Source: Mesorhizobium sp. B2-3-4 (lineage in GTDB: Bacteria; Pseudomonadota; Alphaproteobacteria; Rhizobiales; Rhizobiaceae). Taken from it: 64,000 nt of DNA. Made by a program: the position numbers and the translations under genes. Below, piece after piece: positions 41,538 through 51,312 of this stretch (position 1 is the first letter of the stretch; the number at the start of each line of letters is the position of its first letter). The notes beneath the pieces were generated by a model. The model worked only from the letters and a program-made list of their open reading frames with translations. It made no database searches and was not told the DNA's origin. The stretch covers positions 1 through 64,000 of the forward strand of contig NZ_VFVY01000013.1 of the NCBI RefSeq assembly GCF_006442315.1, in the 5' to 3' direction.

Positions 41538-43145
41538 GTGAAGCTTCTCATTGTCGGCGGCTACGGCACTTTCGGCGGACGCATCGTCCAACTGCTGGAG
41601 AATGAGCCTCGGCTGACGATCATGGTCGCCGGCCGCTCGCTGGCCAGCGCGCAAGCCTGGTGCGCGAAGCGGGGTCCGGTCGCCGCGCGTCTGGTGCCGG
41701 CGGTGTTCGACCGCAATGGCGATCTCGCCGCCCAGCTGGCATCGCTGCGCCCCGACACGCTGGTCGATGCCAGCGGCCCGTTCCAGGCCTATGGCGAGGG
41801 ACGCTATCGCCTGGTCGAAGTCTGTGTCGGCCGTGGCGTCAACTATCTCGATCTTGCCGACGGTTCGGATTTCGTCGCCGGCATCCCGGCCTTCGATGAC
41901 GCCGCCGGACGGGCAGGCCTGTTCGTGCTGTCCGGCGTCTCCAGCTTCCCGGTGCTGACGGCGGCTGTGGTGCGCCGGCTGTCGTCCGGCATGGCACGGG
42001 TCGATACGATCACCGGCGGCATCGCGCCGTCGCCCTATGCCGGCGTCGGCGAGAACGTCATCCGCGCCATCGCCGGCTATTCCGGCCAGCCGGTGGCGCT
42101 GCTACGCGGCGGTCGCAAGGCGCTGGGCCATCCGCTGACCGAGCAGATGCGCGCCACCATAGCGCCGCCCGGGCGGGTGCCGCTGAGGAATACGCTGTTC
42201 TCGCTGGTCGACGTGCCGGACCTGCGCACGCTCGGCGATTTATGGCCGCAGGCCAAGACCGTCTGGATGGGCGCCGGCCCGGTTCCCGAAATCCTGCATC
42301 GCGCCCTGATCTGCCTTGCCTGGCTGGTGCGCATCAGGCTGGTCCGCTCGCTGTCGCCACTCGCCCCGCTGATGCATTGGGCGACCAACCGCCTGCGCTG
42401 GGGCGAGCATCGCGGCGGCATGTTCGTGGCCGTCGAGGGGACGGACCAGGCCGGAAGGCAGCTCAAGCGCTCCTGGCATCTGCTGGCGGAAGGCGATGAC
42501 GGGCCGCTGATCCCGTCAATGGCTGTCGAGGCGCTGGTGCGCAAGACGCTCGACGGCCATGCGCCGGCGCCCGGGGCAAGAGCCGCGGTGAACGATCTCG
42601 AGCTTGCCGACTACGAGGCGCTGTTCGCCGGCAGGACGATCCATCCCGGCTTTCGCGACGACAGCGGCGGCACGGACCGACCGCTCTATGCCGACCTGCT
42701 CGGCGATGCCTGGCAAGGCTTGCCCGATGAGATCCGCGCCATGCATGACCACGCGAAAGCCGCTGAAGGCCGTGGCAGCGTCGAGCGCGGGCGGAATATT
42801 ATTAGCCGGCTGGCGGCATGGCTGGTCGGGTTCCCCGAGGCCGCGGCGGACATCCCGGTTCGTGTCCGTTTCGATGCCGATGCGCAGCGCGAAACCTGGA
42901 CGCGGACATTCGGCGCGCACAGCTTTTCCAGCCGGCAGTTTAAGGGGCAGGGGCGCAGCGGGCGCCTGCTATGCGAGCACTTCGGCCTGTTGACCTTCGC
43001 CATGGCGCTGGCGACCGAGGACGGCAGGCTGAAGCTCGTCCTGCGGCGCTGGAGCCTGCTCGGCCTGCCATTGCCGATGTGGCTCTGCCCGCGCTCGACC
43101 TCCTTCGAGACCGTCGAGGACGGGAAATTCCGCTTCCATGTCTAG
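41538..43145 (+). CDS. Saccharopine dehydrogenase-like / DUF4166 fusion protein
   Basis: A 535-residue protein starting at GTG. Residues about 1-330 form a saccharopine-dehydrogenase-like Rossmann domain with GGYGTFGG (residues 7-14) and the VAGRS segment. Residues about 375-535 match DUF4166 (YADLLGDAWQGLPDEIRAMH, then the C-terminal RSTSFETVEDGKFRFHV). It probably reduces or oxidises a lipid-like or amino-acid-like substrate, but no reaction is established. It lies behind the DCC gene. Confidence 0.85.
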   Translation: MKLLIVGGYGTFGGRIVQLLENEPRLTIMVAGRSLASAQAWCAKRGPVAARLVPAVFDRNGDLAAQLASLRPDTLVDASGPFQAYGEGRYRLVEVCVGRGVNYLDLADGSDFVAGIPAFDDAAGRAGLFVLSGVSSFPVLTAAVVRRLSSGMARVDTITGGIAPSPYAGVGENVIRAIAGYSGQPVALLRGGRKALGHPLTEQMRATIAPPGRVPLRNTLFSLVDVPDLRTLGDLWPQAKTVWMGAGPVPEILHRALICLAWLVRIRLVRSLSPLAPLMHWATNRLRWGEHRGGMFVAVEGTDQAGRQLKRSWHLLAEGDDGPLIPSMAVEALVRKTLDGHAPAPGARAAVNDLELADYEALFAGRTIHPGFRDDSGGTDRPLYADLLGDAWQGLPDEIRAMHDHAKAAEGRGSVERGRNIISRLAAWLVGFPEAAADIPVRVRFDADAQRETWTRTFGAHSFSSRQFKGQGRSGRLLCEHFGLLTFAMALATEDGRLKLVLRRWSLLGLPLPMWLCPRSTSFETVEDGKFRFHV

Positions 43146-43177
43146 ATATCGCACCCGTTTACCGGCCTGGTCGTGCG

Positions 43178-43561
43178 CTATCGCGGCTGGCTGGAGCCTG
43201 TGGGCTCGCACGGCTCGAGCGAGATCGTCTCGCCCGCCGTCCTGCCTAATTCCAGGCAGCCCTGAACCGTGCACAGCGTCCAGCCGTCCCCGGTGGCGCC
43301 GGAGGCGGCGAGGACGAGACGCGGCTGCGGCCCGACCCTGGGCGCATAGGCCCACCAGCCATCGCGCAGCATGGCGCCTTCGGGAGGTTCCATGCCGGCG
43401 CCCGAGCCCTTGATGCGGGCCTCGATCACCCGCAGGCCGGACGGCGTCACCCTCCAGTCCTCCTCCCAACGTGTCCGCTCGACCGAATGCGTCCAGGACA
43501 GGGTGAAGGCGGCGACAGTCAGCGTCACCGTCTTGCCGGCGGCGAATATGCACAGGCTCAT
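43178..43561 (-). CDS. DUF1850 protein of the TRAP operon
   Basis: A 127-residue protein of the DUF1850 family, which is almost always next to TRAP-TAXI permeases. The core is LSWTHSVERTRWEEDWRVTP at about residues 20-39, followed by IEARIKGSGAGMEPP. The N-terminus is hydrophobic, so it may be exported or anchored. It overlaps the permease stop by 4 nt (ATGA) and is the last gene of the operon. Its role in transport is unknown. Confidence 0.85.
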   Translation of the reverse strand: MSLCIFAAGKTVTLTVAAFTLSWTHSVERTRWEEDWRVTPSGLRVIEARIKGSGAGMEPPEGAMLRDGWWAYAPRVGPQPRLVLAASGATGDGWTLCTVQGCLELGRTAGETISLEPCEPTGSSQPR

Positions 43562-45672
43562 GCGGCGATCTGTGCTTGCCGTGCCCGCCAGACATGCCAG
43601 CCGATCCAGGCCAGCGCCAGCACCCAGCCCGCTTCGTCGGTCAGCGGCAGCGCCGCGACCAGGAGCACGCCGGCGCCGAAGGCGACGAGCCGTTCCCACC
43701 AGGCCATGCGCGCGGCAAGGAAGCCCACCGCCGCCGCCCCCCACAACACGATGCCCATGCACGCCTTGACGACGATATAGCCGACCTCGACGGGATAGCC
43801 GAACTGGGCGGCGATCGGCCCGGCATCCTGCAGCATCAGCGCCGGCGTATAGACCGCCATGAACGGCACCACGAAGCCGGCAATGGCGAGCTTGGTCGCC
43901 TGGATACCGATCTTGAGCCCGCTCTCCTTGGCCATCGGCGCGGCGGCGAAAGCGGCCAGCGCCACCGGTGGCGTCAGGTCGGCCATGATGCCGAAATAGA
44001 AGACGAACATATGGCTGACGATCAGCGGCACGCCGAGTTCCAGCAGCGCCGGCCCGGCCAGCGACGAGGTGATGATGTAGTTTGGAATGGTCGGGATGCC
44101 CATGCCCAGCACCAGGCAGGTCAGCATGGTCAGCACCAGCGACAGGAACAGGTTGTCCTCGCCGATCGAGATGATCCAGCCGATGAAGGTCGAGGCGATG
44201 CCGGTCAGCGTCAGCGTGCCGATGACGATGCCGACGATGGCGCAGGCGATGCCGACCGGCAGCGCGTTCTTGGCGCCCTCGGCCAGCGAATCGACGCAGA
44301 TGCGCAGCGTCTCGCGCCCGCCCCTGAAGGCAAGGCAGGCCACGACCAGCCCCGCGATGACGAGGCCGAGTATGTTGACGCCGAACTTCATGAACGAGGC
44401 GGCGGCGAGCCCCAGCGCGATCCAGAAGACGATGCGGAACGCCAGCGGCCCGATCAGCGCCGCAAGCGGCGTGCCGAGGATCAGGACGATGGTCAGCGCC
44501 AGGCCCATCGTGCCGGCGAAGACCGGCGTATAGCCGGCGAACAACAGGTAGATCAGCGCTGCCAGCGGCAGCACCAGCGGCCAGTGTTGCCGCACCGCCT
44601 CCCACGGGTTTGGCAGGTCGGCCTTGGCCATGCCGCGCAGGCCGGCCTTGCCGGCCTCGAGATGCACCTGCCAGAAGCAGGCGCCGAAATAGAGCAGCGC
44701 CGGGATGATCGCCGCCTTGACCACGGCGGCATAGGGAATGTTCAGCGTCTCGGCCATTATGAAGGCGACCGCGCCCATCACCGGCGGCATGATCTGGCCG
44801 CCCATGGACGAGGTCGCCTCGACGGCGCCGGCAAACGCCGAGCGGAAGCCGAAGCGTTTCATCAGCGGAATGGTGAACTGGCCGCTCGCCACCACATTGG
44901 CGACGCCCGAACCGGAGATCGTGCCCATCAGCGCCGAAGACAGGACGCAGACCTGCGCCGGGCCGCCGCGCCAGGAGCCGACGAGGCCAAGGGCGAAATC
45001 GTTGAACAGCGCGATCATGCCGGCGCGTTCGAGGAAGGCGGCGAAGACCACGAAGATGAAGATGTAGGCCGCCGAGACATAGATCGGCGTGCCGTAAATG
45101 CCTTCGGTGCCGTAGGCGAAAGTGTCGACGAGCTGGGCAAAATCATAGCCGCGATGGATGAAGGGCGGCGGCAGATGGTTGCCGACGAAACAATAGGCGA
45201 GGAAGATGAAGGCGATCACCGCCAGCGGCAGCCCCATCAGCCGCCTCGCCGCCTCGAAGACCAGCACTACCAGCACGGCGCCGACGATCAGGTCGGGCGT
45301 GGTCGGGAAGCCGGAGCGCCGGATGAGGTCGGCATAGAACACCCAGTTGTAGAGGCCCGTGCCGAAGCCGAGCAGGCCGAGTGTCCAGAACGCCACCTTG
45401 GCAGGCAGGCTGGTGGCGCGCAGGTTGGCGATCAGCGCGAAGCCGAGCAGCAGCAGGAAGCCGACATGCATGGCCCGCACCACCTGGCTCGGAATGCTGC
45501 CATAGGCGGCGATGTAGATCTGGAAGGTGGAAAAGGCGACGGCGATGGCGAAGGCCGCCTTGCCGGCGATGCCGTCGCCGAAGCCCGGCGGCAGCCCTTC
45601 GACCTGTTCTTCGGCAGGCGCGGGATGGAAGGATTTGCCGTCGGTTGCGGTTCCAGACGTCATGTGGCTCAT
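43558..45672 (-). CDS. TRAP transporter fused permease (DctQM-like, TAXI type)
   Basis: A 704-residue membrane protein combining the small (DctQ-like) and large (DctM-like) TRAP subunits. It has about 16-18 hydrophobic helices. DctM hallmarks include ALMGTISGSGVANVVASGQF, SSMGGQIMPPVMGAVAFIM and GMGIPTIPNYIITSSLAGPA. It would take up an organic acid with sodium or proton, delivered by the TAXI binding protein encoded just upstream. I use the ATG at 45672, with GGAG 8 nt before it; GTG 45681 is the alternative. Confidence 0.93.
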   Translation of the reverse strand: MSHMTSGTATDGKSFHPAPAEEQVEGLPPGFGDGIAGKAAFAIAVAFSTFQIYIAAYGSIPSQVVRAMHVGFLLLLGFALIANLRATSLPAKVAFWTLGLLGFGTGLYNWVFYADLIRRSGFPTTPDLIVGAVLVVLVFEAARRLMGLPLAVIAFIFLAYCFVGNHLPPPFIHRGYDFAQLVDTFAYGTEGIYGTPIYVSAAYIFIFVVFAAFLERAGMIALFNDFALGLVGSWRGGPAQVCVLSSALMGTISGSGVANVVASGQFTIPLMKRFGFRSAFAGAVEATSSMGGQIMPPVMGAVAFIMAETLNIPYAAVVKAAIIPALLYFGACFWQVHLEAGKAGLRGMAKADLPNPWEAVRQHWPLVLPLAALIYLLFAGYTPVFAGTMGLALTIVLILGTPLAALIGPLAFRIVFWIALGLAAASFMKFGVNILGLVIAGLVVACLAFRGGRETLRICVDSLAEGAKNALPVGIACAIVGIVIGTLTLTGIASTFIGWIISIGEDNLFLSLVLTMLTCLVLGMGIPTIPNYIITSSLAGPALLELGVPLIVSHMFVFYFGIMADLTPPVALAAFAAAPMAKESGLKIGIQATKLAIAGFVVPFMAVYTPALMLQDAGPIAAQFGYPVEVGYIVVKACMGIVLWGAAAVGFLAARMAWWERLVAFGAGVLLVAALPLTDEAGWVLALAWIGWHVWRARQAQIAA

Positions 45673-45745
45673 CCGGCGCACTCCAGGGCGGGTGAATTGC
45701 AGTGCGGGACGGCACCTGGCGAAGACATGTCCGGTTGCCGCGCCC

Positions 45746-46705
45746 TTACTTCAGCAGACCCTTTTCCCTGTAATAGCGTTCTGCGCCCGGATGCAGCGGT
45801 ACCGGCATGCCGTCGAGGGCCTTGGCCGGATCGATCGCCTTGGCGGCGGCGTGAGCGGCGGCGAGCTGGTCGAGATGGTCGAACATCTGCCTGGTCATCT
45901 GGTAGGCGGTCTCGTCGGAGACATCGGCGCGGGTGATGAGGAAATTGCCGACGGCGGCGGTCGCGACATCCTCGCTCTGGCCTTCATAGGTGCCCTTGGG
46001 AATGACCACTGAAATATAGGGCGAGCCGATCTTGGCGACGTCCTCGGCCGGCACCGCCACGACGTTGATCGGCAAAGAGGTGGCGAGGTCGCGGATCGAG
46101 GCGACGCCCAGGCCCGCCGACTGCAGCGTGGCGTCGAGCTGGCGGTTCTTGATCAGCTCGACCGATTCGGCGAAGGGCAGGTATTCGACACGGCCGAGAT
46201 CCTCGTATTTCAGCCCTGCGGCGGCGAAGATGGCGCGCGCGTTGAGCTCGGTGCCGGAGGCCGGCGCGCCGACCGACAGGCTCTTGCCCTTGAGGTCTGC
46301 CAGCGTCTTGATGCCTGAGTCCTGGCTGGCGACGATCTGGATGTAATTGGGATAGATGGCGGCGATGCCACGCAACTTGTCGAGCTTTCCGGGGAAGCCG
46401 GCCTCGGCATTGCCTTCGGCGGCCAGCTTGACGGAATCGCCGAGCGCGAACGCGATCTCACCCTTGCCTTGCTGCAACAGATTGAGGTTCTCGACCGACG
46501 CCTTGGTCGCCTGCACCTGGGTGCGGGCGCCTTCGATGCCCTTGCCGTAGATTTCAGACAAAGCCACGCCAAGCGGATAATAGACGCCCGAAGTTCCGCC
46601 GGTCAGCACATTGATGAATTCCTGCGCGGTGGCCGATACCGCGCCAAGGCCAAGAGAAAGCGCTATCGCACCGGCAGCAACAAATTTCGTCCTGAAATTC
46701 AACAT
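45746..46705 (-). CDS. TAXI-family TRAP transporter solute-binding protein
   Basis: A 319-residue periplasmic binding protein. The signal peptide ends at about residue 28 (SATAQE). The TAXI motif GGTSGVYYPLGVALSE is at about 36-51, with PNYIQIVASQDSGIKTLADL further on. A near-perfect ribosome-binding site (AGGGAGGAAA) precedes the ATG at 46705, suggesting high expression, as expected for a binding protein. It heads the operon with the fused permease and DUF1850 protein. The ligand is unknown; glutamate and other dicarboxylates are known for the family. Confidence 0.93.
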   Translation of the reverse strand: MLNFRTKFVAAGAIALSLGLGAVSATAQEFINVLTGGTSGVYYPLGVALSEIYGKGIEGARTQVQATKASVENLNLLQQGKGEIAFALGDSVKLAAEGNAEAGFPGKLDKLRGIAAIYPNYIQIVASQDSGIKTLADLKGKSLSVGAPASGTELNARAIFAAAGLKYEDLGRVEYLPFAESVELIKNRQLDATLQSAGLGVASIRDLATSLPINVVAVPAEDVAKIGSPYISVVIPKGTYEGQSEDVATAAVGNFLITRADVSDETAYQMTRQMFDHLDQLAAAHAAAKAIDPAKALDGMPVPLHPGAERYYREKGLLK

Positions 46706-46962
46706 CTGGTTTTCCTCCCTGAAATATTGGCCGCATCGCCTCCCTGATACGAACCGAGGCGAGTTTAGACAGCGCAAGCGAAATGCCAACCCGCAATTCC
46801 CCGCCTTAGACGAATGGTTGAGTGCTCGCCGAACACATGCCCGCTTGCGCAAGGCGCGTTGGCGGCAGAAAAGTTTTCCGCAACCTGTCGAAATCCGTCG
46901 CCGCCGCGCGACATACGTCCGGCCCCGCAAGGACGCGGCCTTCGAACCACGGGAGAAAACCC

Positions 46963-47331
46963 ATGCGATACATGATCATGATCTACGCCAACGAAGCCGC
47001 GCTGGCGAACGTGCCGGCCGAGGCACGGGTTCAGATGAGTGCGGCCTATGGCGCCTATACCGAGGCGCTGAAGAAATCCGGCACCTGGCTGGCCGGTGAC
47101 CGGCTGCGTCCGAGCCAGGCGACCACCTCGGTGCGGATCGCCGACGGTAAGACCAACGTCATCGACGGTCCCTATGCCGACACCAAGGAGCAGCTTGCCG
47201 GCTTCTACATGATCGAGGCGGCCGACATCGACACCGCCATTGAATGGGCGGCCCGCTGTCCGGCGGCCAGCACCGGAACGGTCGAGTTGCGGCCGATCTG
47301 GGAAATGGACGAGTACATGCCCAAGAGCTGA
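46963..47331 (+). CDS. YCII/DGPF-domain protein, partner of ECF42 sigma factor
   Basis: A 122-residue YCII-like protein with the DGPYADTKEQLAGFYMIEAA segment that gives the DGPF family its name. The start at 46963 (MRYMIMIYANE) is preceded by GGGAGA. It overlaps the sigma factor start by one base. Genomic pairing of DGPF proteins with ECF42 sigma factors is well established, though their biochemical role is not. Confidence 0.92.
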   Translation: MRYMIMIYANEAALANVPAEARVQMSAAYGAYTEALKKSGTWLAGDRLRPSQATTSVRIADGKTNVIDGPYADTKEQLAGFYMIEAADIDTAIEWAARCPAASTGTVELRPIWEMDEYMPKS

Positions 47332-48575
47332 TGGACACCCGGCCGGAAATCGCCAGGGCGGCCGCGGAGGCCGCCGCCCGACAAAGCTATGGCAAGTTGG
47401 TCGCCTGGCTGGCGGCGCGCACGCGCGACGTCGCCGGCGCAGAGGATGCGCTGGCCGATGCCTTCGCGGCGGCGCTGGAGCGCTGGCCGCGCACCGGCGT
47501 GCCGGAAAAGCCGGAAGCCTGGCTGCTCGCGGTGGCAAGGCGGCGGCGGGTCGATGCGGTGCGGCGGCGGCTCACCAGCGAAGCCGGCCGCGACCATCTC
47601 AAGCTGATTGCCGAGGAGGCGGAGGCGCGCATGACCGACGAGGACCTGCCTGACGAACGCTTGCGGCTGATGTTCGCCTGCGCCCATCCGGCGATTGAGG
47701 CCGGCGTGCGGGCGCCGCTGATCCTGCAGACCATCCTGGGCTTCGATGCGGCGACCATCGCGTCCGCCTTCCTGGTCTCGCCGGCCACGATTGGCCAGCG
47801 GCTGGTGCGCGCCAAGAACCGCATCCGCGAGACCGGCATCCCGTTCCGCGTGCCGGAGCGGGCCGAACTCGGCGAACGGCTGGACGCGGTGCTGGAGGCG
47901 ATCTACGCCGCCTTCGCCGAAGGCTGGACCGACCCCGCCGGCACCGAGACGCGGCGCCGCAACCTCGCCACCGAAGGCATCTGGCTCGGCCGGCTGGTGG
48001 CGTCATTGCTGCCGGAAGAGCCGGAAGCGCTGGGCTTGCTGTCGCTGATGCTGTTCGCCGAGGCGCGTCGCGCCGCGCGTCGCGACACGGCCGGAGAGTA
48101 TGTGCCGCTCGCCGAGCAGGACCATGCGCTGTGGGATCACGCCCTGGTCGACGAGGCCGAAACCCTGCTCGGCCGTGCCGCCACCATGGGCGCTATCGGC
48201 CGTTATCAGCTCGAGGCGGCGGTCCAGTCGGCGCATGTGGCGCGACGGCTGAGCGGCCGCACCGACTGGGCGGCGATCCGCGCGCTCTACGAAGCGTTGT
48301 TTTCGATCGCCGGGTCGCCGGTCGTGGCGATCAACCGCGCGGTGGCGATCGCCGAGACCGAGGGCGCGGTGGCGGGGCTGGCGGCCCTCTACGTGCTGGG
48401 CGACGACAAGCGGCTCAATGACTATCAGCCCTATTGGGCCGCGCGGGCCGGCCTGCTGGCCAGGCTCGGCCAGGCACCACAGGCGCTGGAAGCCTATGAC
48501 CGGGCGATCGGCCTCGAGCGCGATCCGGCGGTGCGCCGTTTCCTGCAGGCAAAACGCGCCGCGCTCATGCATTGA
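47331..48575 (+). CDS. ECF42-type RNA polymerase sigma factor
   Basis: A 414-residue sigma factor, much longer than classic ECF factors. Residues about 10-170 contain sigma region 2 (DVAGAEDALADAFAAALERW) and region 4 (LGFDAATIASAFLVSPATIG, then QRLVRAKNRIR). The C-terminal about 230 residues are a TPR-like helical extension (EGWTDPAGTETRRRNLATEG, SPVVAINRAVA, GLERDPAVRRF), the hallmark of ECF42. It has no anti-sigma factor; the extension is thought to control activity. It is cotranscribed with the DGPF protein. Confidence 0.92.
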   Translation: MDTRPEIARAAAEAAARQSYGKLVAWLAARTRDVAGAEDALADAFAAALERWPRTGVPEKPEAWLLAVARRRRVDAVRRRLTSEAGRDHLKLIAEEAEARMTDEDLPDERLRLMFACAHPAIEAGVRAPLILQTILGFDAATIASAFLVSPATIGQRLVRAKNRIRETGIPFRVPERAELGERLDAVLEAIYAAFAEGWTDPAGTETRRRNLATEGIWLGRLVASLLPEEPEALGLLSLMLFAEARRAARRDTAGEYVPLAEQDHALWDHALVDEAETLLGRAATMGAIGRYQLEAAVQSAHVARRLSGRTDWAAIRALYEALFSIAGSPVVAINRAVAIAETEGAVAGLAALYVLGDDKRLNDYQPYWAARAGLLARLGQAPQALEAYDRAIGLERDPAVRRFLQAKRAALMH

Positions 48576-48606
48576 GGCTGCGGACGCTGCAAGGCCTATC
48601 GGGCGG

Positions 48607-49233
48607 TCAGGCCGGCCACATCTCGTGCGAGGTGTTGAGCGTCTTCATCAGCGGATGCGCGCGCAACCGCGCCCACAGGCGTTCGATATCGGGCCAGGCC
48701 GCCCGGGCCTTGTCGATGTCGGGATACCAGGCCACCAGCATGACGAGATAGATATCCGCCAGCGACATCCGATCGCCGGCCAGCCAGTCGCGGCCGCGCA
48801 ACGCGGCATCGACGACGGCAAAACCGCGATCCATCTCGGCGACCGCCGCCTGTTTCACCGCCTTCGTGCCCTCGGCGTCGGCGGTGTAGCGATAGGCATA
48901 GTAGAACCGCAGCACCGCCGGATAGAGCACCGACGACATGAAGGCCATCCAGCGCAGGAATTCCGCGCGCGCCGGCGCGTCCACCGCCGGCGCCAGGCCG
49001 GCTTGCGGGTGGCGCTCGGCGAGCAGGATGCAGATCGCCGCCGATTCGGTGATCGAGCGCCCGTCCGGCAAGGTCAGCACCGGCACCTGGTTCAGCGGAC
49101 TTATGGCGAGGAAGGCCGGATCAGGCTGGTCGGTCTTCGGCACGTCGAAATGTTCGAATGGCACTTGCGCCAGCGCCAGCGCTGCCTCGACGACAAAGCC
49201 GCCGCTGCCCGGACGTGTGTAGAGCTTGTACAT
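48607..49233 (-). CDS. Glutathione S-transferase family protein
   Basis: A 208-residue GST. The N-terminal thioredoxin-like domain has YKLYTRPGSGGFVVEAALAL and the conserved cis-Pro loop NQVPVLTLPDGRSITESAAI. The C-terminal domain is all-helical (WLAGDRMSLADIYLVMLVAW). The catalytic residue is likely the Ser/Thr near the N-terminus. The start at 49233 has AGGA upstream. Substrate unknown. It is convergent with the ECF42 gene. Confidence 0.9.
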   Translation of the reverse strand: MYKLYTRPGSGGFVVEAALALAQVPFEHFDVPKTDQPDPAFLAISPLNQVPVLTLPDGRSITESAAICILLAERHPQAGLAPAVDAPARAEFLRWMAFMSSVLYPAVLRFYYAYRYTADAEGTKAVKQAAVAEMDRGFAVVDAALRGRDWLAGDRMSLADIYLVMLVAWYPDIDKARAAWPDIERLWARLRAHPLMKTLNTSHEMWPA

Positions 49234-49368
49234 GAAATCCTCCCCCGGCCCGTCTTTTCGCGGGACCGGGGCGATATGGCCCGGAAGCAGGGTTCGGCTC
49301 AAGCCGGACGCCAGTGGCCACGGAAGGATTTTTCAGCGGGCCAGCGAAGAGACCACCGAAGGTCCGAG

Positions 49369-50349
49369 CTAGGCCCCCAGCCCTTCGAACAGGATGGTAG
49401 ACAGATAGCGTTCGGCGAAGTCGGGGATGACCACGACAAGGGTCTTGCCCTTGTTCTCGGGCCGCGAACCGACGACGATCGCCGCCTGCAGGGCCGCGCC
49501 AGACGAGATGCCGACCGGCACGCCCTCGAGCCGGGCAACGAGGCGCGCATTGGCGACGGAATCCTCGTTCGAGACCTTGACGATCTCATCATAGATCGTG
49601 GTGTCGAGGATCTTGGGCGCGAAGCCGGCGCCGAGGCCCTGGATCTTGTGCGGGCCGGGCTGGCCGCCAGACAGAACCGGCGAGGCATCCGGCTCCACGG
49701 CCACGATCTGCAGCGAGGGTTTGCGCTTCTTCAGGACCTGGCCGACGCCGGTGATGGTGCCGCCGGTGCCGATGCCGGCGACGAAGATATCGATCTCGCC
49801 CTGCGTGTCGTTCCAGATTTCCTCGGCGGTGGTCTGCCGGTGTATTTCGGGGTTGGCGGGGTTTTCGAACTGCTGCGGAATGATGGCGTTGGGGATCGTC
49901 GCGGCCAGTTCGTCGGCCTTGGCGATGGCGCCCTTCATGCCTTTCGGCCCTTCGGTCAGCACCAGCTCGGCGCCGAGCAGCGCCAGCATCTTGCGGCGCT
50001 CGACCGACATCGTCTCCGGCATGGTCAGGATCAGCTTGTAGCCCTTGGCGGCGGCGGCGAAGGCAAGCGCGATGCCGGTGTTGCCCGATGTCGGTTCGAT
50101 CAGCGTGGTCTTGCCGGGCGCGATCTTGCCGGCTGCCTCGAGCGTCTCGATCATCGCCACGCCGATGCGGTCCTTGACCGAGGCGATCGGATTGAAGAAT
50201 TCGAGCTTGGCGACCAGGTTGGCGACGACGCCCTTCTCCTTGGCGAATTTGTCGAGCCGCACCAGGGGCGTGTCGCCGATCGTGTCGGTGATGGACGTGT
50301 AGACGCGGCCGCGGCCGGGGACGCGGGCAGGATTGGCGGATTTGGTCAT
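49369..50349 (-). CDS. cysK: Cysteine synthase A (O-acetylserine sulfhydrylase)
   Basis: A 326-residue PLP enzyme that makes cysteine from O-acetylserine and sulfide. The cofactor Lys59 is in NPIASVKDRIG; the substrate loop TSGNTGIALAF and the phosphate loop GTGGTITGVG are conserved, and PHKIQGLGAGF is diagnostic of CysK. The start at 50349 (Met-Thr-Lys-Ser) is preceded by GGGAG. The leader contains four imperfect 18-bp tandem repeats. Confidence 0.94.
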   Translation of the reverse strand: MTKSANPARVPGRGRVYTSITDTIGDTPLVRLDKFAKEKGVVANLVAKLEFFNPIASVKDRIGVAMIETLEAAGKIAPGKTTLIEPTSGNTGIALAFAAAAKGYKLILTMPETMSVERRKMLALLGAELVLTEGPKGMKGAIAKADELAATIPNAIIPQQFENPANPEIHRQTTAEEIWNDTQGEIDIFVAGIGTGGTITGVGQVLKKRKPSLQIVAVEPDASPVLSGGQPGPHKIQGLGAGFAPKILDTTIYDEIVKVSNEDSVANARLVARLEGVPVGISSGAALQAAIVVGSRPENKGKTLVVVIPDFAERYLSTILFEGLGA

Positions 50350-50366
50350 TGGTTTCGCTCCCAGGA

Positions 50367-50436
50367 TTTCAGGCAAGAGACTATTTCAGGCAAGGGAAGT
50401 ATCGCAGACAAGGGAAGTATCGCAGGCAAGTGGCGT
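50367..50436. repeat. Four imperfect 18-bp tandem repeats in the cysK leader
   Basis: Units resembling TTTCAGGCAAGGGAAGTA begin at 50367, 50384, 50402 and 50420 with a 17-18 bp period. They start 18 nt upstream of the cysK start codon. Confidence 0.75.
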
Positions 50437-50580
50437 TCCAGCCGGCACGATAAGGTCTTCAGCCGCGCAAGATAGGCTGTCGGCAAGAAATATCCGAGTA
50501 GGGACCGTGCTGAAAACCCGTTTGCTCCGGAAAAGCGTTTCCCGAAACAAATCGTTTGCGGAACGGTTTGGCGCGAAGCG

Positions 50581-51198
50581 CTACTGGCGGGCGGCGATCG
50601 CCGCAGCAGCGCCGACCATGAAGGTGGCGGCGGTGCGGTTCAAAAGCTTGAGCGCACGCGGGGATTTCAGGAACCAGCGCGCCTTGGCGGCGAGCGCCAG
50701 ATAGGGCACCAGCACGACGAACAGGACGACGACCGTGAGCGCGGCCAGGATGCCGTAGTCGGCAAGCGTGATGGTCTTCAGGTCGACGATGGTCGGCGTG
50801 ATCGCGAGATAGAAGATCATCGTCTTCGGGTTGCCGAGCGTCACGGTCAGGCCGGCGAGGAAGCTCGACAGCAGCCCGCCCTTGCCTTTCCTGGCCTCGA
50901 CCGTCTCGGGCGTGATGCCGGCGGTCCAGAACCGCCAGCCGAGGAAGGCGAGATAGGCGACGCCGGCCCATTTGATGGCCAGGAACATCATGCCGAACTC
51001 TTGCGCGACGAAGGCAAGGCCGAGCACCACGGCGGTCAGATAGGTGAGGTCACCCAGCATCAGGCCAAACGACATGGCGAGCGACGAGCGAAAGCCCGAG
51101 CCCAGCGCCCGCGCCACGAGTGCGGTGACGCCGGGGCCGGGAATGGCGGCGGCGATGCCGAGAGCGGCGCTGTAGGCGAGAAAGCCGGTGAGGGTCAT
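50581..51198 (-). CDS. LysE/RhtB-family amino-acid exporter
   Basis: A 205-residue inner-membrane protein with six hydrophobic helices. The family motif near the N-terminus is GIAAAIPGPGVTALVARALG, followed by GLMLGDLTYL, and the central GNPKTMIFYLAITPTI is conserved. Such proteins export amino acids or related metabolites. The start at 51198 is the conserved family start. Substrate not predictable. Confidence 0.9.
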   Translation of the reverse strand: MTLTGFLAYSAALGIAAAIPGPGVTALVARALGSGFRSSLAMSFGLMLGDLTYLTAVVLGLAFVAQEFGMMFLAIKWAGVAYLAFLGWRFWTAGITPETVEARKGKGGLLSSFLAGLTVTLGNPKTMIFYLAITPTIVDLKTITLADYGILAALTVVVLFVVLVPYLALAAKARWFLKSPRALKLLNRTAATFMVGAAAAIAARQ

Positions 51199-51312
51199 GG
51201 TGCGGCGTCCAAGGGTGGTTACGCCTTTGTCGCACGACACACCCTGCGGGAGAACGCCCTGAGCGCAAAATTCGCTTGCGCCAGGCACCAATGGCCCGTT
51301 CGCGAGGACGGA

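Noticed and set aside
41538..43145. Authentic lysine-pathway saccharopine dehydrogenase
   Set aside because: The C-terminal DUF4166 domain and the pairing with a DCC-family gene indicate a different, uncharacterised subgroup.
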